From the NCBI GenBank assembly GCA_018812885.1, contig JAHJCW010000303.1:1-11744 (forward strand): 11,744 bases of DNA. The letters are read 5' to 3'. The stretch is from a bacterium (GTDB lineage: Bacteria; Fidelibacterota; Marinisomatia; Marinisomatales; JAHJCW01). The notes beneath the pieces were generated by a model. That model was not told where the DNA came from. It saw only the letters and a list, made by a program, of their open reading frames with translations, and ran no database searches. Shown here piece after piece: positions 7,416 through 11,744 of the stretch. Position numbers and translations under genes: made by a program. How positions within the stretch are numbered: the first letter of the stretch is position 1; each line of letters opens with the position of its first letter.

Positions 7416-7745
7416 TTAAGAGATAACAGGTGGCGCCCGCAGGTGGAACGAGTAAAAGGAAAGTATTATACATGCACTTTGGCTGTAAAAAGCAAAGTAA
7501 TCCGGGGGGAAATAAGGTTTGTCATTGTTAAGCTGACTTTTATCATCAATGAATTCAACAAATTCATAGACACAAACCGGGCATTTTTTATGTTTTTCAT
7601 TAATTTCCGGTTTGTCCGAAAAAGAAATTTGATAATGTTCATGGTGGACAAACAAAAAATGTGTTGCTTTTATTAACAAGGGACTGAAAAAAACAATCGT
7701 CAGGAATATTGAAAGGAGTTTTTTGTATGATATAGTTTTATTCAT
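7416..7745 (-). CDS. Small membrane-anchored protein with His and CPxC motifs, partner of the TonB receptor
   Basis: A 109-residue protein with an N-terminal hydrophobic segment (residues 8-27), HHEH at 34-37, a charged stretch with further histidine, CPVC at 55-58, a second hydrophobic stretch near 86-100 and the C-terminus LRAPPVIS. Small proteins with this His-plus-CPxC layout and a terminal RAPP or RGPP occur next to TonB receptors in many Bacteroidota; this is recalled family knowledge and not a search result. The layout suggests metal binding at the inner membrane or periplasm. The gene is co-directional with the receptor, 125 bp upstream of it, and both lie in cassette 2. No named function can be given. 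It is preceded by an AT-rich leader without a Shine-Dalgarno sequence. Confidence 0.7.
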   Translation of the reverse strand: MNKTISYKKLLSIFLTIVFFSPLLIKATHFLFVHHEHYQISFSDKPEINEKHKKCPVCVYEFVEFIDDKSQLNNDKPYFPPDYFAFYSQSACIILSFYSFHLRAPPVIS

Positions 7746-7810
7746 TATTTTTTAACCAAATCAATGTTAATTTTCTTCTTCGATGCAATTTTATTTCTTT
7801 TCTTCGCCTT

Positions 7811-7881
7811 GCCTATAACGTTTAGTATAAAAAGCGTTGCCATCCCGCAGGGTGGCTATGATTTTTTATACAGTGTTAGGC
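7811..7881 (-). repeat. attC-like palindrome C, behind the FokI-like gene
   Basis: A compact 71-bp bulged palindrome. On the plus strand GCC-TATAAC (7811-7819) faces GTTAGGC (7875-7881), with TA extra on the left. GTATAAAAA (7825-7833) pairs with TTTTTATAC, and GCCATCCC pairs with GGGTGGC with one bulged T around a GCA loop. Bulges on one strand of the stem are the recognition feature of true attC sites. In array orientation R'' is GCCTAAC (fits RYYYAAC) and R' is GTTATAGGC. The stop codon of the FokI-like gene lies only 4 bp from the R'' box, the tight packing usual in gene cassettes. Confidence 0.62.
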
Positions 7882-7885
7882 ACTT

Positions 7886-8905
7886 TTATTTTATACTTTT
7901 TAAATATTTGTCAATTTTCATTTCAGTAATTTCACCTTTTTCAATCAATAGTTTTTGAAACTTCTTTAAATCAAAAAGTCTTGGGTTTTCAATTCTCTTA
8001 GCTACTATCTTTAAAAGAGATTTTGCCGTTATCAAAGAAGTCGAAACATTAGTCTCAATCATTATATTGTTTATTGCTTTATCAGGATTAGACTCAAATT
8101 GACTTGAAACAATTAGCAAATAGATATTTTGAAATCCAGCTTTTGACAAAGGTTCTTTATAAGTCTTAATATACTCAATGAAAGTTCTGTCATCTGTTCC
8201 GATTTTATATCCATTACTTCTGGATTTTGAATCAATGATAATTGCAAACCTATGTTTGTGTTCTTTTGCAATTCCGTCTGGATTTCGCCCTGTTCCTTGA
8301 CCATAGTCAGTTACTTCAAATCCTAATAATTGAAACGCAAGGTTAACCTGTTGTTCAAATTCCCTGAACCTTTCTTCATCATTTGATAATTCATTTAGAT
8401 TGGAAATAACAGGTGGAATGAATTTGTGAATTTTGTAATCTAACGAAGGGATTGCTGTTTCTTCTTTTTTTGTGGATTCTACAGCTTGCTTATTAGGAAT
8501 TAATTCAAGAACATCACTCCAGTCCATATTGCCTGCATAATGCTCAAGAAAAGCGTAAGGAATATCAGCCCATTTTAATCCATGAGTTCTTTTAATGTTT
8601 CCAATTTCAGGTTTACACTTATTAAATTGCCAGTCAGCTATGGTGGGTAACTTGCTCTCTTTTCGTGTTAAATCACCCCATTGACTGAGAATTTCAGGTA
8701 ATGTGATTTTTTCAGTTGAAAATACATTTGGAGTATCTCCAGCTTCTGCCACAAGTTTTGTGAATGCACTACTTCCAAATACCGCTTCCAACTTTCTTCT
8801 TGAAATGCCCGATTCGCTATAGAATGTTCTTGAAGAGGGAACCTTTCCTAAATGATTTTTTAGGTTGTTATATTCCGTTACTAAATCTTCTTTTGAATAT
8901 TCCAT
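7886..8905 (-). CDS. FokI-like nuclease domain fused to N-terminal homing-endonuclease-associated repeats
   Basis: A 339-residue protein. Residues ~5-57 look like a homing-endonuclease-associated DNA-binding repeat (LGKVPSSRTFYSESGIS, then FGSSAFTKLVAEAG), with a second, weaker copy at ~68-120. Residues ~178-339 match the FokI cleavage domain by eye. GRNPDG holds Asp210 and IIIDSKSRSNGY holds Asp225 and Lys227, the PD-D-x-K catalytic set, with 15 residues between the aspartates against 17 in FokI. LLIVSSQF and the terminal KGEIT match FokI's LFVSGHF and NGEIN. It probably cuts double-stranded DNA as a dimer, directed by the N-terminal repeats. No methyltransferase is nearby, so it is either modification-dependent or acts in another defence setting. 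AGGAAG lies 8 nt before the ATG, and the gene begins 19 bp after the GTTAGGC core. It is cassette 1. Confidence 0.78.
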   Translation of the reverse strand: MEYSKEDLVTEYNNLKNHLGKVPSSRTFYSESGISRRKLEAVFGSSAFTKLVAEAGDTPNVFSTEKITLPEILSQWGDLTRKESKLPTIADWQFNKCKPEIGNIKRTHGLKWADIPYAFLEHYAGNMDWSDVLELIPNKQAVESTKKEETAIPSLDYKIHKFIPPVISNLNELSNDEERFREFEQQVNLAFQLLGFEVTDYGQGTGRNPDGIAKEHKHRFAIIIDSKSRSNGYKIGTDDRTFIEYIKTYKEPLSKAGFQNIYLLIVSSQFESNPDKAINNIMIETNVSTSLITAKSLLKIVAKRIENPRLFDLKKFQKLLIEKGEITEMKIDKYLKSIK

Positions 8906-8924
8906 AAATATTTCTTCCTATTGT

Positions 8925-8999
8925 GCCTAACATCCCAACATACGCATTGCGTTTATTGCGAATATATGTTTATTTTTTACTTCGTTTATTGCGTAATAT
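8925..8999 (-). promoter_or_regulatory. attI-like region: recombination core plus direct repeats
   Basis: The minus strand holds the core GTTAGGC (8931-8925) at the boundary of cassette 1. On the recombinase side lie two copies of CGTTTATTGCG (8950-8960 and 8983-8993), 33 bp apart, each followed by AATAT or TAATAT. A partial third copy (ATTGCG at 8946-8951) abuts the first. In the class 1 integron, attI1 likewise carries direct repeats DR1 and DR2 next to a simple core, bound by the integrase. The region must also hold the recombinase promoter and perhaps a cassette promoter, but I could not assign either. Confidence 0.5.
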
Positions 9000-9011
9000 C
9001 CCTTTATTAGT

Positions 9012-9857
9012 ATGAAAAAACAAGAAATAATCAATAATTATACAAAACAATTGTCAATCGAAAATTATTCAGAGCAAACAATTAAAGGTTATTTGTCAGC
9101 TTTAAAATTATTCCTTGAATTCATAGAGAAGTTAAATGTAAATAGAATTACAGAGAAAGAAATTCAAGACTACTTATTCTATTGTAAAACAAAGAAAAAC
9201 TACTCATTTTCTACTATGAGACAAGTTATTTCTTCAATTCGCTATCTTTATAAAAATGTATTACGACAACAAATCCCCGAAAGTCTAAATCTTACATTAC
9301 GCAAACCCAATAGTTTGCCGGTTGTGCTTTCTAAAACTGAAATTATCAAAATTTTGCAAGCAACCAATAATCTAAAACATAAAACTATACTATTATTGAT
9401 ATATTCCGCTGGATTGAGATTGGGGGAATTAATCAATCTCAAGCTTGGGGATTTAAACTCTGAGTCGATGAAAATTCATGTACAGCAAGGGAAAGGGAAA
9501 AAAGATAGATATGTAATGCTATCGGAAAATGTTTTAGAAGTAGTAAGAAAATATTATCAAACCTATAAACCTAAAGAATATATTATTGAAGGACAAAAAG
9601 GATGGAAATATAGTCCTAAAAGCGTTCAAAGTATTTTTAAGGCAGTATTAAAAAAAGCAAAAATTAAAAAGAAAGCCTCAGTTCATACCTTAAGACATAG
9701 CTTTGCAACGCATCTTTTGGATGATGGTACTGATATTCGCTACATCCAGGAATTGCTTGGTCATAAAAGACTTGAGACAACTCAAATATATACTCATGTA
9801 TCTTCCTACTCAATTAACAAAATTAAAAGTCCCGCAGATACGCTAATATTCGATTAA
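9012..9857 (+). CDS. Tyrosine recombinase, integron-integrase-like but without the IntI-specific segment
   Basis: A 281-residue Xer/integrase-type enzyme. Residues ~5-90 are the SAM-like N-terminal domain. The catalytic domain has Arg136 (SAGLRLGEL), the beta-hairpin lysine in QGKGKKDRY (~159-164), His225 and Arg228 (HTLRHSFATHLL), His251 (LLGHKRLETTQ) and nucleophile Tyr260 (IYTH), so it should be active. The short tail KIKSPADTL resembles the VRSPLDAL tail of IntI1. However, the ~20-residue or longer extra segment that IntI proteins carry before the HxxR box is absent: the chain runs straight from YIIEGQKGWKY to SVQSIFKAVLKKA. It is divergent from the cassette array and separated from it by the attI-like region. 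The CCA-adding enzyme starts 5 nt after its stop, so the two may be co-transcribed. A host XerC/D role is less likely given the context. Confidence 0.88.
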   Translation: MKKQEIINNYTKQLSIENYSEQTIKGYLSALKLFLEFIEKLNVNRITEKEIQDYLFYCKTKKNYSFSTMRQVISSIRYLYKNVLRQQIPESLNLTLRKPNSLPVVLSKTEIIKILQATNNLKHKTILLLIYSAGLRLGELINLKLGDLNSESMKIHVQQGKGKKDRYVMLSENVLEVVRKYYQTYKPKEYIIEGQKGWKYSPKSVQSIFKAVLKKAKIKKKASVHTLRHSFATHLLDDGTDIRYIQELLGHKRLETTQIYTHVSSYSINKIKSPADTLIFD

Positions 9858-9862
9858 ATACA

Positions 9863-11278
9863 ATGACCAACATCAAAGATATAATAGTCGAAGATAAAAA
9901 AGCATTTCCAATTTTAAAAATTGCGGGGGAATTGGGCGCAAACCACAAATTAAAAGTATTTGTTGTTGGAGGATTTGTACGTGATCTCTTTCTAAATAGA
10001 AAATCAATTGAAATAGATCTAATGGTTGAGGGCGATGGTATAAAATACTCTCAATTATTAGCAGATGAGTTAGGTGTAAAAAAGATTGTTCCATTCAAAG
10101 AATTTGGTACCGCTAAAATTCCATATCCAAAGATGGAAATTGAGGTTGCCTCCGCTCGCGTAGAAGATTATGATTTATCTTCCCGTAAACCTAAGGAAGT
10201 AAAATATACTGATATCTTTGGTGATCTTAAACGTCGTGATTTTACAATTAATGCAATGGCGGTTGATTTGCTGCCAAAAACATTTGGTAATCTATATGAC
10301 CCATATAATGGCATAACCGATTTAAAGGCGAAGCAATTAATTACTCCACTTAACCCTGATGAAACATTTTCAGAAGATCCTTTGCGCATGATGCGTGCGG
10401 CAGTATTTGCAAGCCGGTTTAATTTTGAGATTGATGACATATGCCTAAACTCGATGCAGAAACAAGCGAGTCGCATCCAAATAGTATCATGGGAAAGAAT
10501 CACTGCGGAGTTGATTAAAATATTGGAAACCGATAAACCTTCAATTGGATTGATCATCTTACAAAATACCGGCTTAATGAAATACGTATTCCCTGAAATT
10601 GATATTATGGTTGGAATGGAACAACCAAAGGAGTGGCATCATAAGGATATATTTTTCCATACACTTCAGGTAGTAGATAATGCTGCAAAATTATCAAAAA
10701 AAGTTGACTTACGCTTCGCTGCCCTTGTCCATGACATTGGTAAACCAAAAACACGCCGAATCTCAAAATCTAAAGGATTTACGTTTCACGGTCATGATGA
10801 CCTTGGTGCACGTATGTTACATAAGATTGCTAAACGTATGAAGTTATCTAATGACTTACGTGACTATTTGGTAAAAATGACAATGTTGCATTTACGTCCA
10901 ATCGCTTTAGCGAAAAAGGAAGTGACAGATTCCGCTGTTAGACGATTAATGGTTGCCGCAGGTGATGAAACTGATGACCTGCTAACATTGTGCCGTGCAG
11001 ATATAACTAGCAAGAATCCTGAACGCGTATTACGATATATGGGCAATTTTGAGCGAGTAGAAAAATTCATGCAGGATGTAGTGGAACGCGACAAATTGAA
11101 AGCGTTCCAATCGCCTGTTAGAGGTGATGAAATAATGAAAGTATGTGGGTTGACTGAAGGTAAAAAAGTCGGAGCAATAAAATCTGCTATTGAAGATGCT
11201 ATCCTGGATGGTAAAATTGAAAATTCCTACGAAGCCGCTTATGAATACTTTATCAAAATTAAAGAAGAATTCTGTTAA
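9863..11278 (+). CDS. cca: CCA tRNA nucleotidyltransferase with HD domain
   Basis: A 471-residue enzyme that adds or repairs the 3' CCA of tRNA, of the Bacteroidota type with an HD phosphohydrolase domain. The nucleotidyltransferase head has VVGGFVRD (34-41), RRDFTINAMA (124-133) and EDPLRMMRAAVFASRF (171-186). The HD domain has HH at 259-260, His266, HDIGKP with His290-Asp291, and FHGHDD (308-313). Downstream, LRPIAL, SAVRRLM and the C-terminal SPVRGDEIM, AILDGKI and YEAAYEYF are as usual. The position of the metal-binding DxD motif reads E50-I-D52, a conservative change at a key residue. The gene lies 5 nt behind the recombinase with no visible Shine-Dalgarno sequence, and its stop overlaps the convergent secreted-protein gene by 4 nt. 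Confidence 0.92.
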   Translation: MTNIKDIIVEDKKAFPILKIAGELGANHKLKVFVVGGFVRDLFLNRKSIEIDLMVEGDGIKYSQLLADELGVKKIVPFKEFGTAKIPYPKMEIEVASARVEDYDLSSRKPKEVKYTDIFGDLKRRDFTINAMAVDLLPKTFGNLYDPYNGITDLKAKQLITPLNPDETFSEDPLRMMRAAVFASRFNFEIDDICLNSMQKQASRIQIVSWERITAELIKILETDKPSIGLIILQNTGLMKYVFPEIDIMVGMEQPKEWHHKDIFFHTLQVVDNAAKLSKKVDLRFAALVHDIGKPKTRRISKSKGFTFHGHDDLGARMLHKIAKRMKLSNDLRDYLVKMTMLHLRPIALAKKEVTDSAVRRLMVAAGDETDDLLTLCRADITSKNPERVLRYMGNFERVEKFMQDVVERDKLKAFQSPVRGDEIMKVCGLTEGKKVGAIKSAIEDAILDGKIENSYEAAYEYFIKIKEEFC

Positions 11279-11730
11279 TCGTCTGTTAGTGTAAAAACTA
11301 TTTCAGTTATATAATTATTTGCCTGTATTGTAACTGAAACTCCACTTAATTGTAATTGTAGCGGTACATCGTATTGTTCTTTATTGCCAGTTACGAATCC
11401 TACTTCATGATTTGGAATATCAATATAGTTTTTACCCCCCTTTATGTTGCCTCTGCCATATCCATTACCAGTACGATGAATCCAAATAAGAATATTATCA
11501 TTCCAGACGATATTGTTTTTTTTTACGGATACTGCCCACTTGTGATTGTGAGTTACATTTAGATATAATTGATTTACACTACTTTCGTAGGTTCCTGAAA
11601 AATCTTCCCCCGCTTCAGTAATAGCTGATGTTGGGATAGTATAATTCCATTGTCCGGTGATATTAATAGATTGGGCATTAGCATTGTTTGTTAAGAACAA
11701 TATAATAAGTGTGTATAAAAGATTTTTCAT
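11275..11730 (-). CDS. Secreted or periplasmic protein of unknown function
   Basis: A 151-residue protein I do not recognise. It starts with a clear signal peptide (MKNLLYTLIILFLTNNANA before QS). The mature part of about 130 residues has no cysteine, alternates hydrophobic and polar residues and holds several tryptophans and glycine-rich turns (GNGYGRGNIKGG), which suggests an all-beta fold. It begins right after cleavage with ITGQWNYT, the kind of short strand opener seen in lipocalin-like or beta-sandwich proteins; this is only an impression. It converges on the CCA-adding enzyme with a 4-nt overlap of stop codons, and no terminator separates them. The start at 11730 lies close to the window end, so its promoter is barely visible. 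Confidence 0.7.
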   Translation of the reverse strand: MKNLLYTLIILFLTNNANAQSINITGQWNYTIPTSAITEAGEDFSGTYESSVNQLYLNVTHNHKWAVSVKKNNIVWNDNILIWIHRTGNGYGRGNIKGGKNYIDIPNHEVGFVTGNKEQYDVPLQLQLSGVSVTIQANNYITEIVFTLTDD

Positions 11731-11744
11731 TTAATTGCTAAATG

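Larger units (their letters stand above)
2446..9857. mobile_element. Integron-like element: tyrosine recombinase, attI-like region and three cassettes
   Basis: The recombinase (9012-9857, plus) diverges from a run of minus-strand genes. Between them is a region with a GTTAGGC core (minus strand, 8931-8925) and direct repeats. Reading away from the recombinase, cassette 1 is the FokI-like gene, cassette 2 the CPxC protein plus TonB receptor, and cassette 3 the NifS-SelD fusion. Each is followed by an imperfect palindrome with a GCCTAAC-type box on one side and a GTTA-type box on the other, all in the same orientation. The start of cassette 1 (GTTAGGCAC) is exactly complementary to the R'' box at its end (GTGCCTAAC). 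For cassette 3 the start GTTAGGCGAA and the R'' box TTCGGCTAAC differ by one base. Cassette 2 does not show this match. Base composition differs between cassettes. Mobility is inferred. Confidence 0.5.

Noticed and set aside
7886..8905. HNH or LAGLIDADG homing endonuclease
   Set aside because: Only the accessory repeats are of that type; the catalytic part has a D-D-x-K pattern like FokI and no HNH or LAGLIDADG motif.
9012..9857. Class 1-type IntI integrase
   Set aside because: The IntI-specific insertion before the HxxR box is missing, so the strict name is not supported.

Overview
The window looks like chromosomal DNA of an AT-rich member of the Bacteroidota/Ignavibacteriota (FCB) group. 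The evidence is a TonB-dependent receptor with a carboxypeptidase-regulatory-like N-terminal domain, a Bacteroidota-type CCA-adding enzyme with an HD domain, and many starts without a Shine-Dalgarno sequence. This placement is an inference from protein style, not a database result.

Layout. At 1-400 lies the 3' end of asnA (plus strand) with its terminator. At 569-2041 (minus strand) is a padR regulator followed by an MFS efflux-type transporter broken by a one-base frameshift. At 2114-2442 is a second, decayed copy of the asnA 3' end with its own terminator, so the padR-MFS pair lies between two diverged copies of the same gene end. From about 2446 to 8931 all genes read on the minus strand and are separated by imperfect palindromes with GCCTAAC/GTTAGGC-type ends: a NifS-SelD fusion (2591-4816), a TonB receptor with a small His/CPxC protein (5065-7745), and a protein with a FokI-like nuclease domain (7886-8905). 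Next come an 80-bp AT-rich segment with an 11-bp direct repeat and a divergent tyrosine recombinase (9012-9857). The recombinase is followed after 5 nt by a CCA-adding enzyme (9863-11278), and a convergent secreted protein of unknown function closes the window (11275-11730).

Main reading. The 2446-9857 block has the architecture of an integron: a divergent integrase, an attI-like region with a GTTAGGC core and direct repeats, then three cassettes in one orientation. Each cassette ends in an attC-like palindrome (2446-2534, 4852-4990, 7811-7881). In two of the three, the start of the cassette is complementary to the R'' box at its own end, as expected for excisable cassettes. The recombinase has the full R-K-H-R-H-Y set but lacks the extra segment characteristic of IntI integrases, so standard integron searches would probably miss the locus. 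The three cassettes carry unrelated cargo: a candidate defence nuclease, a probable metal-uptake receptor unit, and a selenophosphate synthesis fusion enzyme. The palindromes, box complementarity and gene order are visible in the sequence; mobility and function are inferred.
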